This document shows, piece by piece, positions 33,496 through 42,765 of a stretch of DNA of 64,000 nucleotides. How positions within the stretch are numbered: the first letter of the stretch is position 1; every line of letters starts with the position of its first letter. The stretch comes from Kosakonia arachidis. Its GTDB lineage: Bacteria > Pseudomonadota > Gammaproteobacteria > Enterobacterales > Enterobacteriaceae. The stretch spans positions 186,001 through 250,000 of the forward strand of contig NZ_FPAU01000004.1 of the NCBI RefSeq assembly GCF_900116535.1, in the 5' to 3' direction. Both the position numbers and the translations under genes were made by a program. The notes beneath the pieces were generated by a model. It worked only from the letters and a program-made list of their open reading frames with translations, made no database searches and had not been told where the DNA came from.

Positions 33496-33926
33496 ATGTG
33501 CTCCATTAAGTAAGGGGTGTGAATGGTGTGTGATTAATGGTAGTCAGGCGGATTGATATGAGAAACCATCAGAATCGGGAAGCACTTATCCTCTGACAGT
33601 GAAAATCATCCGGCGAGCAATGACCCGTAAGCATTTAGCAGGCGACAAACGGGTCGCGCAGGGGAGGGAATCGATATCGCAGATGGATCGGGTAACGCAG
33701 TAAAGCGCAGTGCTGGTGGAGCAACGCGTGGCAGCACTATGCGATCGCGCGCTGGCATTGTAGAGCGCTGTCGTCGGCGTTTATCTGGCGTAAATCCCTT
33801 GCCCGATGGTACTTCGCTTATCGGACCTGGGAAGATGGGGTAATCTCGTCGTAACCGTAAGTCGAATAAGGCATTAGCCGCCATTCGACAAAGGGACTGG
33901 CGGCGTCGCAAGCTGGATAAAATGTC
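33496..33926. other. 431-bp gap without a supported gene
   Basis: A 101-codon arginine-rich frame on the minus strand (33606-33911) is open but lacks a ribosome site, domain or codon pattern like its neighbours. I see no repeat or RNA gene. The stretch may be decayed coding sequence downstream of ganC. Confidence 0.5.
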
Positions 33927-35036
33927 TTAATCGACGTTCGGCACCGGAATATCGGCACTGACGCGCAGATTCTGGTCGTCGAAAATCATGCAGTGCGGGC
34001 TGTCGAAAGCGAGTGTGATTTTCTGCCACGGGCGGAAATGCACATCGCCGGGCAGCAGGATTTTAATGTTGTCGTGGCCGTAGCACTGGCCAAAAAGATA
34101 AGTATTGTTGCCGAGCCGCTCTACTACTTCGCACTGGAACTCCAGTTGCGTAGCGCGTGTGACATCGGTAGAGAGATGCTCCGGGCGGATCCCCAGTGTC
34201 ACCGTTGCCCCCGGCTCAAGGCGCGAAGTCTTGATAGACAGCGTTAACGGATGCCCCTGCGCAAGCGTGACGGTAAGCTCTCCCGGTTGCCATGTTTTTA
34301 CCGTTGCGGGCAGGAAGTTCATCTTCGGCGAGCCGATAAAACCGGCGACAAACTTGTTTTTCGGATTGTAATAGAGCTCCATCGGCGAGCCCATCTGCTC
34401 AACGTTTCCGTAATTCATCACCACGATTTTATCGGCCAGCGTCATCGCTTCCACCTGGTCATGAGTGACATACACCATGGTGGTTTTCAGCTCTTGATGC
34501 AGACGAGCGATATGCAGGCGCATCTCAACGCGCAGTTCGGCATCCAGGTTGGAGAGCGGTTCATCAAACATAAACACGCGTGGGTTACGCACAATCGCGC
34601 GACCAATCGCCACGCGCTGGCGCTGACCGCCGGAGAGCTGTTTCGGTTTTCTGTCCAGCAGATGGCCGAGCTGTAAGGTCTTGGCGACCATCTCCACCTG
34701 GCGGCGGATCTCCTCTTTCGGCACTTTGTTCACTTTCAGGCCGTAGCCCATATTTTCCGCCACGGTCATATGCGGATAGAGCGCATAAGACTGAAACACC
34801 ATTGAGACACCGCGATGCGCGGGTGCGACATCGTTCATCACCTCGTCGCCAATCAATACTTCCCCTTCGCTGACCTCTTCCAGTCCCGCAATCATGCGCA
34901 GCATGGTCGATTTTCCGCAGCCAGAAGGGCCGACAAACACGGCGAACTCGCCGTCTTCAATCGACAGATTCACATTGTTCAGCGTCACCGTGTCGCCGAA
35001 CCGCTTGGTGACATTCCTCAGTCGTATATTGGACAT
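33927..35036 (-). CDS. ganC: galacto-oligosaccharide ABC transporter ATPase (MalK/UgpC family)
   Basis: This 369-residue ATPase of the MalK family (MsmX/UgpC type) energises sugar import. Walker A is GPSGCGKST, the Q-loop [12 protein letters not shown], the signature [14 protein letters not shown] and Walker [16 protein letters not shown]-terminal OB-fold (MOP-like) regulatory region covers about 240-369. The start is the ATG at 35036; the open frame begins at a TTG three bases earlier. It diverges from ganE over about 350 bp instead of lying inside ganEFG. The name follows the Dickeya gan locus and is an inference from context. Confidence 0.88.
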   Translation of the reverse strand: MSNIRLRNVTKRFGDTVTLNNVNLSIEDGEFAVFVGPSGCGKSTMLRMIAGLEEVSEGEVLIGDEVMNDVAPAHRGVSMVFQSYALYPHMTVAENMGYGLKVNKVPKEEIRRQVEMVAKTLQLGHLLDRKPKQLSGGQRQRVAIGRAIVRNPRVFMFDEPLSNLDAELRVEMRLHIARLHQELKTTMVYVTHDQVEAMTLADKIVVMNYGNVEQMGSPMELYYNPKNKFVAGFIGSPKMNFLPATVKTWQPGELTVTLAQGHPLTLSIKTSRLEPGATVTLGIRPEHLSTDVTRATQLEFQCEVVERLGNNTYLFGQCYGHDNIKILLPGDVHFRPWQKITLAFDSPHCMIFDDQNLRVSADIPVPNVD

Positions 35037-35389
35037 CAACGTTCCCCGAAATTAGTAGCCGTTATGTGCTGCGATAAGCGCGTTGTCGGATGTTTTTGTT
35101 TTACGTATAACAATCAGGCGACGGAGCTGCTCAACCGCGAAAATTCATGCTCAGACTATAACTTCCAGTGATTTCGCGCCCTATATCGAATTTCCATTTC
35201 TGTTGCATCTGTCACACAACTGACAGTTAATTCTCGTTTTATTCATCTCTCAAGCGTAGCGTATAACAAATCAGATATGGCGCATGAATGCGTCTTAAGC
35301 CCAGTGATATCAGGTGATTTTTAAGCTGTCTCATCGGATGTTACACCATAAAAACCGCTAAAATGTTATACCTTGACATGAGGGTGATA
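35037..35389. promoter_or_regulatory. divergent ganC/ganE control region with possible CRP site
   Basis: This 353-bp non-coding region must contain promoters for both divergent transcripts. TGTTGCATCTGTCACA at 35201-35216 is a half-good match to the CRP consensus TGTGA-N6-TCACA: the right half is perfect and the left half has two mismatches. A separated inverted repeat, CGCGAAAAT...ATTTCGCG, lies at about 35130-35177. Neither is proved. Confidence 0.4.
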
Positions 35390-36625
35390 ATGAAAAAAAG
35401 AACACTTACCGCACTGATCCTCTCTGCACTGGCTGCTGGCCAGTTTATTAGCCTGTCAGCGCACGCGGCGACAAAGCAACTTAACGTCTGGGAAGACATC
35501 AAAAAGTCCGTCGGTATCCAGGATGCCGTCAAAGATTTTGAGCAAAAGTACGACGTTAAAGTGAACGTGCAGGAGATGCCCTACGCACAGCAACTGGAAA
35601 AATTACGCCTTGATGGCCCGGCCGGCATCGGGCCGGATGTGCTGGTTATCCCCAATGATCAGTTGGGCGGCGCGGTTGTGCAAGGGCTACTGGCCCCCCT
35701 GAATCTGGACAAAGAAAAGGTTGACGCCTTTACTCCGGCGTCCATCAACGCCTTTCGTCTGGATAACACTCTGTATGGCGTACCGAAAGCGGTAGAAACG
35801 TTGGTGCTGATTTACAACAAAGATCTTATCGACAAGCCGCTACAAAGCCTGCCGGAGTGGCTCGATTACTCGAAAAAGCAGCGTGAGCAAAACAAATACG
35901 GTCTGTTAGCGAAATTTGACCAGATCTACTACAGCTGGGGCGCAATCGGCCCAATGGGTGGTTACCTTTTCGGCAAAAACGACAAAGGCGGCTACAACCC
36001 GCAGGATATCGGCCTGAATAAACCCGGCGCGGTGGAAGCGGTCACTTTCCTGAAAAAATTCTACAGCGAAGGGGTGTTTCCGTCGGGGATCCTGGGCGAT
36101 AACGGGCTGAATGCCATTGATTCGCTGTTTACCGAGAAAAAAGCCGTGGCGGTGATTAACGGCCCGTGGGCTTTTCAGCCCTATGAAGCCGCTGGCATTA
36201 ACTACGGCGTGGTGCCGTTACCAAACTTACCGGACGGCAAACCGATGAGCTCCTTCCTCGGTGTGAAAGGCTATGTCGTCTCCACCTGGAGCAAAGACAA
36301 GCAACTGGCACAGCAATTTATCGAATTTATCAACCAGCCGCAGTATGTGAAAACGCGCTATATCGCTACCCGCGAGATCCCGGCACAGAAAGCGATGATT
36401 GACGATCCGATCATTAAAAATGACGAAAAAGCCAGTGCAGTGGCGGTACAGGCTGCACGCGCGACGGCGATGCCGGGTATTCCGGAGATGGGTGAGGTCT
36501 GGGGACCGGCAAATGCCGCGCTGGAACTGAGTCTGACCGGCAAGCAGGAACCGCAGGCCGCACTCGATGCCGCGACCAAACAGATCCATATGCAAGTTGA
36601 AGCCATGCAGGCCAGTAACCAGTAA
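35390..36625 (+). CDS. ganE: galacto-oligosaccharide-binding protein of ABC importer
   Basis: This 411-residue periplasmic binding protein is of the MalE-type family (SBP_bac). The start is at the ATG at 35390; upstream in-frame codons (from 35363) lack a ribosome site. The signal peptide MKKRTLTALILSALAAGQ... ends AHA-A at residue 26/27. The mature part begins with KQLNVWEDIKKSVGIQ, a maltose-binding-protein-like strand, and has AVINGPWAFQPYEAAGINYGV. It is the first gene of ganEFG-ganB-ganA and should capture galactan-derived oligosaccharides. Confidence 0.9.
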   Translation: MKKRTLTALILSALAAGQFISLSAHAATKQLNVWEDIKKSVGIQDAVKDFEQKYDVKVNVQEMPYAQQLEKLRLDGPAGIGPDVLVIPNDQLGGAVVQGLLAPLNLDKEKVDAFTPASINAFRLDNTLYGVPKAVETLVLIYNKDLIDKPLQSLPEWLDYSKKQREQNKYGLLAKFDQIYYSWGAIGPMGGYLFGKNDKGGYNPQDIGLNKPGAVEAVTFLKKFYSEGVFPSGILGDNGLNAIDSLFTEKKAVAVINGPWAFQPYEAAGINYGVVPLPNLPDGKPMSSFLGVKGYVVSTWSKDKQLAQQFIEFINQPQYVKTRYIATREIPAQKAMIDDPIIKNDEKASAVAVQAARATAMPGIPEMGEVWGPANAALELSLTGKQEPQAALDAATKQIHMQVEAMQASNQ

Positions 36626-36681
36626 CCGCCTGTTGTAGCAGAACGGGAGGGCAACCTCCCGTTGTCGAAAAGGAGTCATAC

Positions 36682-37989
36682 GTGATTATCAGTCCCAGCG
36701 AGAATTTTGCCAAAACGCAAGGTGCAGGGCGTCATGCGTGGTGCGGGCTGCTGCTGGCCATTGTGCCGGGTTTTGGTCAGTTTTATCATCGCCAGTGGCT
36801 AAAAGGCCTTATCTTCCTCGTCCTGCTGAGCAGTTTTACCGGCATTTTTTATGATTTTTTGCGCGAGGGGATCTGGGGGTTATATACCCTTGGCGAAGAA
36901 GTACCGCGCGATAACTCGATCTTTTTGCTGGCAGAAGGGATAATCAGCCTGCTGATTATCGCCTTTGGCCTGATGGTCTGGTATCTGTCGCTACGCGATG
37001 CATGGATCAACGGCAAAAAGCGCGACGAAGGTAAATCGCTGAACAGTGTGCGCAAGCAGTATCAACTGTTGCTCAGCGAGGGTTTTCCCTATCTGATGAT
37101 CACGCCCGGCTTTATCCTGCTGGTGTTTGTGGTGATTTTCCCGATCCTGTTCGGCTTCTCCATTGCTTTCACCAACTACAACCTCTACCACACACCACCC
37201 GCCAAACTGGTGGACTGGGTGGGATTAAAGAATTTCGTCAATATCTTTACCCTGTCGATCTGGCGTTCGACCTTCCTCGATGTATTGCAGTGGACGGTGG
37301 TCTGGACACTGCTGGCAACTACGTTGCAATGCACCGTTGGCGTGCTGCTGGCGATCCTGGTGAACCAGAAAGATTTGTGCTTCAAACCACTGGTTCGCAC
37401 TATTTTTATTCTGCCGTGGGCGGTGCCGGGCTTTGTCACCATTCTGGTGTTTGCCGGAATGTTTAACGACTCATTTGGCGTGATTAACAACGCCATTCTG
37501 GCTTTCTTCGGTATTGCGCCGAAAGCGTGGCTGACCGATCCGTTCTGGACGAAAACCGCGCTGATCATGATGCAAACGTGGCTCGGCTTCCCGTTTGTCT
37601 TTGCCATGACTACCGGGGTATTGCAGGCGATTCCGGACGATCTGTACGAAGCGGCGAAGATGGATGGTGCCAGCACCTGGACCCGTCTGCGCACCATTAC
37701 GCTGCCGCTGGTGCTCTACTCAATCGCGCCGATCATCATCACCCAGTACACCTTCAATTTTAATAATTTCAACATTATCTACCTGTTTAACAACGGTGGC
37801 CCGGCGGTGGCAGGCGCGAACGCTGGCGGCACCGATATCCTGGTGTCGTGGATCTACAAACTGACGATGTCCTCTTCGCAGTACGCGATTGCGGCGACCA
37901 TCACCATTTTGCTGTCGATTTTTGTCGTCGGGTTGGCGTTGTGGCAGTTCCGCGCCACCAAATCTTTTAAAAACGACGACATGGCATAA
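36682..37989 (+). CDS. ganF: galacto-oligosaccharide ABC permease, MalF-like
   Basis: This 435-residue permease has an extended N-terminal membrane region like MalF: helices at about 20-50, 75-95 and 130-155, and a final permease domain. The EAA loop is LYEAAKMDGASTWTRLRTITLPL. The GTG start is preceded by AAAAGGAG. It follows ganE by 56 bp and ganG by overlapping operon structure (10-bp gap). It pairs with GanG as the transmembrane channel. Confidence 0.9.
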   Translation: MIISPSENFAKTQGAGRHAWCGLLLAIVPGFGQFYHRQWLKGLIFLVLLSSFTGIFYDFLREGIWGLYTLGEEVPRDNSIFLLAEGIISLLIIAFGLMVWYLSLRDAWINGKKRDEGKSLNSVRKQYQLLLSEGFPYLMITPGFILLVFVVIFPILFGFSIAFTNYNLYHTPPAKLVDWVGLKNFVNIFTLSIWRSTFLDVLQWTVVWTLLATTLQCTVGVLLAILVNQKDLCFKPLVRTIFILPWAVPGFVTILVFAGMFNDSFGVINNAILAFFGIAPKAWLTDPFWTKTALIMMQTWLGFPFVFAMTTGVLQAIPDDLYEAAKMDGASTWTRLRTITLPLVLYSIAPIIITQYTFNFNNFNIIYLFNNGGPAVAGANAGGTDILVSWIYKLTMSSSQYAIAATITILLSIFVVGLALWQFRATKSFKNDDMA

Positions 37990-37999
37990 GGGAAGAAAA

Positions 38000-38851
38000 A
38001 TGGCTAAATCTCAAAGTATCCGCCGTGAGAAGTGGATCCGCCTGTCGCTCTCCTGGCTGGTTATTGCGCTGGTATCGTTGATCATTATCTACCCGCTGGT
38101 CTGGACGGTCGGCGCGTCGCTGAACGCCGGTAACAGCCTGCTCAGCACCTCGATCATCCCGGAGAACCTCTCATTTCAGCACTATGCCGATCTGTTTAAC
38201 GGCCAGGTGAACTACCTGACCTGGTACTGGAACTCAATGAAGATCAGCCTGCTGACGATGGCGCTGACCTTAATCAGCGTCAGCTTTACCGCCTACGCCT
38301 TTTCGCGCTTTCGTTTTAAGGGGCGGCAGAATGGCCTGATGCTGTTTTTGCTGTTGCAGATGATCCCGCAGTTTTCCGCACTGATCGCCATCTTCGTGCT
38401 GTCGCAACTGCTGGGCTTGATCAACAGCCATATGGCGCTGGTGCTGATCTACGTGGCAGGGATGATCCCGATGAATACCTGGCTGATGAAGGGCTATCTC
38501 GATGCCATCCCGCGCGATCTGGATGAGTCTGCGCGCATGGACGGCGCCAGCAACTTCCGCATCTTTATTGAGATAATTATGCCGCTGTCGAAGCCGATTG
38601 TGGCGGTAGTGGCGCTGTTCTCCTTCACCGGACCGCTGGGGGATTTCATCCTCTCCAGCACCATTTTGCGCACCCCGGATAAATACACGCTGCCGATTGG
38701 CCTCTACAACCTGGTGTCGCAAAAAATGGGTGCCAGTTACACCACCTATGCGGCGGGCGCGGTATTGATCGCCGTGCCAGTGGCCATTCTCTACCTCGCC
38801 TTACAAAAATACTTCGTCTCCGGCCTGACCTCCGGCAGCACCAAAGGATAA
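38000..38851 (+). CDS. ganG: galacto-oligosaccharide ABC permease, MalG-like
   Basis: This 283-residue MalG-type permease has six hydrophobic helices and the EAA loop DLDESARMDGASNFRIFIEIIMPLSKPIV. The ATG at 38000 (MAKSQSIRREKW) follows GGAAGAAAA. It lies 10 bp after ganF and 4 bp before ganB, so the block is tightly co-transcribed. MalG-like C-terminal residues YFVSGLTSGSTKG match the family. Confidence 0.91.
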   Translation: MAKSQSIRREKWIRLSLSWLVIALVSLIIIYPLVWTVGASLNAGNSLLSTSIIPENLSFQHYADLFNGQVNYLTWYWNSMKISLLTMALTLISVSFTAYAFSRFRFKGRQNGLMLFLLLQMIPQFSALIAIFVLSQLLGLINSHMALVLIYVAGMIPMNTWLMKGYLDAIPRDLDESARMDGASNFRIFIEIIMPLSKPIVAVVALFSFTGPLGDFILSSTILRTPDKYTLPIGLYNLVSQKMGASYTTYAAGAVLIAVPVAILYLALQKYFVSGLTSGSTKG

Positions 38852-38855
38852 CCAC

Positions 38856-40055
38856 ATGAAAAGATTTACACCCGCTCTGCTTGCTGTTTGTTTCTGTAGT
38901 TTGTCCGCCAGCACGTTTGCCGCCGACGCGTTAAAGACGCGCCCATTCAGCGGCATGCCTGCCGACTTTATTAAAGGGGCTGATATCTCCACGCTGTTAG
39001 ATGCCGAAAAGCACGGGGCGAAGTTTTATAACGACAAAAATCAGCAACAGGATGCGCTCGCCATCCTGAAAGCCAATGGCGTTAACTATGTGCGCCTGCG
39101 TTTGTGGGTCGATCCGAAAGATGCACAGGGCCATGCTTACGGCGGTGGCGATAACGACCTGGCGACCACACTGGCGCTGGCAAAACGGGCAAAAGCACAG
39201 GGCATGAAGCTGCTGCTCGATCTTCACTACAGCGATTTCTGGACCGATCCTGGCAAACAGTTCAAACCGAAAGCCTGGGAAAAAATGGATTATGCGCAGC
39301 TAAAAACGGCGATCCACGACTATACCCGCGATACCATCGCCCGCTTTAAGCAAGAGGGTGTGTTACCGGATATGGTGCAAATCGGTAACGAAATTAACTC
39401 TGGCATCCTGTGGCCGGAAGGCAAAAGCTGGGGGCAGGGCGGCGGCGAATTTGACCGGCTGGCTGGGCTGCTCACTTCAGCGATTGACGGGCTGAAGGAG
39501 AATCTGAAAAACGGTGAACAGGTGAAGATCATGCTGCACCTGGCGGAGGGTACCAAAAACGATACCTTCCGCTGGTGGTTTGATGAAATCACCAAACGCA
39601 ATGTGCCGTTCGATGTAATTGGCCTGTCGATGTATACCTACTGGAACGGGCCGATAAGCGCGTTGCAGGCCAATATGGACGATATCAGCAAGCGCTACAA
39701 CAAAGATGTCATTGTGGTGGAAGCCGCTTATGGCTATACGCTGGCTAACTGCGATAACGCGGAAAATAGCTTCCAGGAGAAAGAAGAGAAAGCGGGCGGC
39801 TACCCTGGCACCGTACAGGGACAATATGACTATATCCACGATTTAATGCAGTCAGTGATTAATGTTCAGGGGCATCGCGGCAAAGGTATTTTTTATTGGG
39901 AGCCAACCTGGATTGCCGTACCAGGAAATACCTGGGCGACGCAGGCGGGAATGAATTATATCAACGATAAGTGGAAAGAGGGCAACGCGCGGGAAAATCA
40001 GGCGCTGTTTGATTGTCAGGGAAAAGTGCTGCCCTCCGTTAAAGTCTTTAATTAA
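38856..40055 (+). CDS. ganB: secreted arabinogalactan endo-beta-1,4-galactanase, GH53
   Basis: This enzyme cleaves internal beta-1,4-galactosidic links in type I galactan side chains of pectin. The 399-residue chain has a signal peptide (MKRFTPALLAVCFCSLSAS..., cleavage near AFA-A). The GH53 acid/base Glu179 is in VQIGNEINSG and the nucleophile Glu289 in DVIVVEAAYG. The TIM-barrel start FIKGADISTL is typical. It lies between the importer genes and ganA in one operon. Whether it is periplasmic or exported across the outer membrane is not shown. Confidence 0.93.
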   Translation: MKRFTPALLAVCFCSLSASTFAADALKTRPFSGMPADFIKGADISTLLDAEKHGAKFYNDKNQQQDALAILKANGVNYVRLRLWVDPKDAQGHAYGGGDNDLATTLALAKRAKAQGMKLLLDLHYSDFWTDPGKQFKPKAWEKMDYAQLKTAIHDYTRDTIARFKQEGVLPDMVQIGNEINSGILWPEGKSWGQGGGEFDRLAGLLTSAIDGLKENLKNGEQVKIMLHLAEGTKNDTFRWWFDEITKRNVPFDVIGLSMYTYWNGPISALQANMDDISKRYNKDVIVVEAAYGYTLANCDNAENSFQEKEEKAGGYPGTVQGQYDYIHDLMQSVINVQGHRGKGIFYWEPTWIAVPGNTWATQAGMNYINDKWKEGNARENQALFDCQGKVLPSVKVFN

Positions 40056-40086
40056 CTCTGGTGTTGTAAATTTCAGGACATTTTAT

Positions 40087-42144
40087 ATGAATAAATTTGC
40101 GCCTTTAAGCCCGAAGGTTGTCTCGCTATTGCATGGCGCGGACTATAACCCGGAACAATGGGAGAATTACCCCGGCATTATTGATAACGATATTGCCATG
40201 ATGAAACAGGCAAATTGCAATGTCATGTCGGTTGGGATATTTAGCTGGTCGAAACTGGAACCACGGGAAGGTGAATTTAATTTCGACTGGCTGGATTCAG
40301 TGATTGAAAAATTATATACGGCGGGAATTCATATTTTTCTCGCCACGCCAAGCGGCGCGCGGCCCGCCTGGATGTCGCAGAAATACCCGGAAGTGCTGCG
40401 TGTCGGGCGCGATCGCGTGCCGGCGCTGCACGGCGGGCGGCACAACCACTGCATGACATCGCCGGTTTACCGGGAAAAAACGCTCAAAATCAACACGCTG
40501 CTGGCGGAGCGCTATGCCCAGCATCCGGCGGTACTCGGCTGGCATGTTTCCAACGAGTACGGCGGGGAATGCCACTGCGATTTGTGTCAGCAAAAATTCC
40601 GCGACTGGCTGCAGGCCCGTTATCAGACGCTGGAAAACCTTAACCACGCCTGGTGGAGCGATTTCTGGAGCCACACTTACAGCGACTGGTCGCAAATTCA
40701 GTCGCCAGCGCCGCAGGGCGAAGTCTCCATTCACGGGCTGAACCTTGACTGGCGACGTTTTAATACTGCGCAGGTGAGCGACTTTTGCCGCCATGAAGTG
40801 GCCCCGCTGAAAGCGCCTAACGCGGCGCTGCCGGTGACCACCAACTTTATGGAGTATTTCTACGATTACGACTACTGGCAGCTTGCCGAAGCGATCGACT
40901 TTATCTCCTGGGATAGCTATCCGATGTGGCACCGGGACAAAGACGAAACGCAGCTCGCCTGCTACACCGCAATGTATCACGACATGATGCGCACGCTGAA
41001 AGGCGGCAAACCGTTTGTACTGATGGAATCCACGCCGAGCGTCACCAACTGGCAGCCAACCAGCAAAGTGAAAAAACCAGGGATGCATATTCTGTCGTCA
41101 TTGCAGGCAGTGGCGCACGGTGCGGATTCGGTACAGTACTTTCAGTGGCGCAAAAGTCGCGGTTCGGTTGAGAAGTTCCACGGCGCGGTGATCGACCATG
41201 TTGGCCACCTGGATACCCGCGTCGGGCGCGAAGTGTGTGCATTGGGCGAGATGTTGGCAAAACTCACGCCGATAATGGGCTGTTGTACTGACGCACGCGT
41301 GGCGATCATTTTCGACCAGCAAAACCGTTGGGCGCTGGATGATGCCGAAGGCCCGCGCAATAAGGGGATGGAGTACGAAAAAACGGTTAATGAGCACTAC
41401 CGCCCATTCTGGGAAAAGGGCATCGCGGTGGATGTCATTAACGCCGACGCGGATCTGGGCCGTTATCAACTGGTGATTGCACCCATGCTCTATATGGTGC
41501 GTGAAGGTTTTGCCGAGCGCGCCGAAGCGTTTGTCGCGGCGGGTGGGCACCTGGTGACCTCCTACTGGACCGGCGTGGTGAACGAGAGCGATCTCTGCTA
41601 TCTCGGCGGTTTCCCTGGCCCGTTGCGCAAACTGGTGGGGATCTGGGCAGAGGAGATCGACTGCCTTGACGATAACGAACGCAATCTGGTTCAGGGGCTG
41701 GCGGGCAATGAGGCCGGATTACAGGGGCCGTACCAGATTCGTCATCTGTGTGAACTGATCCACGCCGAGAGCGCCAAACCGTTGGCCACTTACCGGGATG
41801 ATTTTTACGCCGGACGTCCAGCGGTAACGGTCAATCAGTTCGGTAAAGGTAAAGCGTGGCACGTTGCTTCGCGCAACGATCTGGCTTTTCAGCGCGATTT
41901 CTTCGCCAGCATTATTGATGAACTGGCGCTGCCGCGCGCCGTTGAGCAGGATTTCCCGCCGGGCGTGGTGGCAACTGCGCGTACCGACGGTGAAACCACG
42001 TTTGTCTTTATCCAGAACTTCAGCGCCCAGCAACAGACGATTACGCTGCCGCAAGGCTACCAGGATTGTCTGTCGGCCACGACCGTCAGTGGCTTGCTGG
42101 TGCTAACGCCGTGGGATTGTCGCGTCGTTAGCCGCCAGGCGTAA
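40087..42144 (+). CDS. ganA: beta-galactosidase, GH42
   Basis: This cytoplasmic GH42 beta-galactosidase hydrolyses imported galacto-oligosaccharides to galactose. The ATG at 40087 (MNKFAPLSPKVVSLLHGADY) gives 685 residues. The acid/base Glu157 is in WHVSNEYGG and the nucleophile Glu314 in VLMESTPSVTNW. The structural zinc cysteines Cys122, Cys162, Cys164 and Cys167 are all present. It has trimerisation and C-terminal beta domains and no signal peptide. It ends the main gan operon, with a strong terminator 13 bp after. Confidence 0.93.
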   Translation: MNKFAPLSPKVVSLLHGADYNPEQWENYPGIIDNDIAMMKQANCNVMSVGIFSWSKLEPREGEFNFDWLDSVIEKLYTAGIHIFLATPSGARPAWMSQKYPEVLRVGRDRVPALHGGRHNHCMTSPVYREKTLKINTLLAERYAQHPAVLGWHVSNEYGGECHCDLCQQKFRDWLQARYQTLENLNHAWWSDFWSHTYSDWSQIQSPAPQGEVSIHGLNLDWRRFNTAQVSDFCRHEVAPLKAPNAALPVTTNFMEYFYDYDYWQLAEAIDFISWDSYPMWHRDKDETQLACYTAMYHDMMRTLKGGKPFVLMESTPSVTNWQPTSKVKKPGMHILSSLQAVAHGADSVQYFQWRKSRGSVEKFHGAVIDHVGHLDTRVGREVCALGEMLAKLTPIMGCCTDARVAIIFDQQNRWALDDAEGPRNKGMEYEKTVNEHYRPFWEKGIAVDVINADADLGRYQLVIAPMLYMVREGFAERAEAFVAAGGHLVTSYWTGVVNESDLCYLGGFPGPLRKLVGIWAEEIDCLDDNERNLVQGLAGNEAGLQGPYQIRHLCELIHAESAKPLATYRDDFYAGRPAVTVNQFGKGKAWHVASRNDLAFQRDFFASIIDELALPRAVEQDFPPGVVATARTDGETTFVFIQNFSAQQQTITLPQGYQDCLSATTVSGLLVLTPWDCRVVSRQA

Positions 42145-42157
42145 GCCGACGTTATGT

Positions 42158-42186
42158 GCCTGCCCATTCGGGCAGGCTTTTTTTTA
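42158..42186 (+). terminator. intrinsic terminator after ganA
   Basis: Stem GCCTGCCC / GGGCAGGC with loop ATTC followed by eight Ts. Confidence 0.92.
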
Positions 42187-42210
42187 TCTGTTGAAAATCA
42201 GGAGCCGATG

Positions 42211-42531
42211 ATGGTGAGTCTTAAATCCTTCCTGCACTACTTCTCTGAACCAAAAAATACCACGGCCATCCCCATCAGCGAGGCCGAGCTGCAACTGATC
42301 CAGCGGCTGGCGCAGGCATTTGGCGGTGCGGAGAATATTGAAAATGTTGATGCTTGTCTGACCCGTTTGCGTGTGACGGTGAAAGATCTGGCTATTGTGG
42401 ATTCACAGGCGCTGCAAAATGAAGGCGCGCTGGGGGTGATTATTCTCGGTCAGCAGGTGCATGCCATATTTGGTAAACAGTCGGATGCGTTGCGTAAATT
42501 ACTTGATGAACATTTTTCTTCCCGCACATAA
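42211..42531 (+). CDS. stand-alone PTS glucose-type EIIB domain protein
   Basis: This is a 106-residue protein consisting of one EIIB domain of the glucose superfamily. The phospho-cysteine is Cys49 in NVDACLTRLRVTV. The fold continues with ALQNEGALGVIILGQQVHAIFGKQSDALRKLL, as in the end of PtsG. There is no EIIC or EIIA. Of two adjacent ATGs, the one at 42211 has GGAG six bases upstream. It lies behind the ganA terminator, in the gan direction, between ganA and the convergent porin ganL. Its partner and role are unknown; it may feed PTS phosphorylation state into this locus, which is speculation. Confidence 0.85.
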   Translation: MVSLKSFLHYFSEPKNTTAIPISEAELQLIQRLAQAFGGAENIENVDACLTRLRVTVKDLAIVDSQALQNEGALGVIILGQQVHAIFGKQSDALRKLLDEHFSSRT

Positions 42532-42532
42532 A

Positions 42533-42568
42533 TAAAAAAGGGATACCCGTTAGGGTATCCCGAAATAA
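42533..42568. terminator. bidirectional terminator after the EIIB gene
   Basis: Perfect stem GGGATACCC / GGGTATCCC with loop GTTA (42540-42561) has A-rich sequence before it and a weak U-tract after it. It stops the EIIB transcript and may also stop the ganL transcript coming from the right. Confidence 0.75.
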
Positions 42569-42765
42569 ATAACAGAAAAGCAATGGCAATATAAATTCTG
42601 TCAGGCAATGGCCCGGCAGTTCTCGGAGATAAATAACAAGGATAATAAGTTAACAGACAATATCATTCGCGTTATATCGTGTCGATAAACCTGCTCGCAC
42701 TCAAATAATTGAACGCAGTGAACAGATTCAGACAATAAAGAAATAACGTGAAGGATGAAGTGTCG

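Noticed and set aside
33606-33911. 101-codon Arg-rich frame downstream of ganC
   Set aside because: No start context, no domain and not like neighbouring genes; kept only as a gap note.
35201-35216. firm CRP site before ganE
   Set aside because: Only the right half matches; the left half has two mismatches, so it is given as a possibility only.
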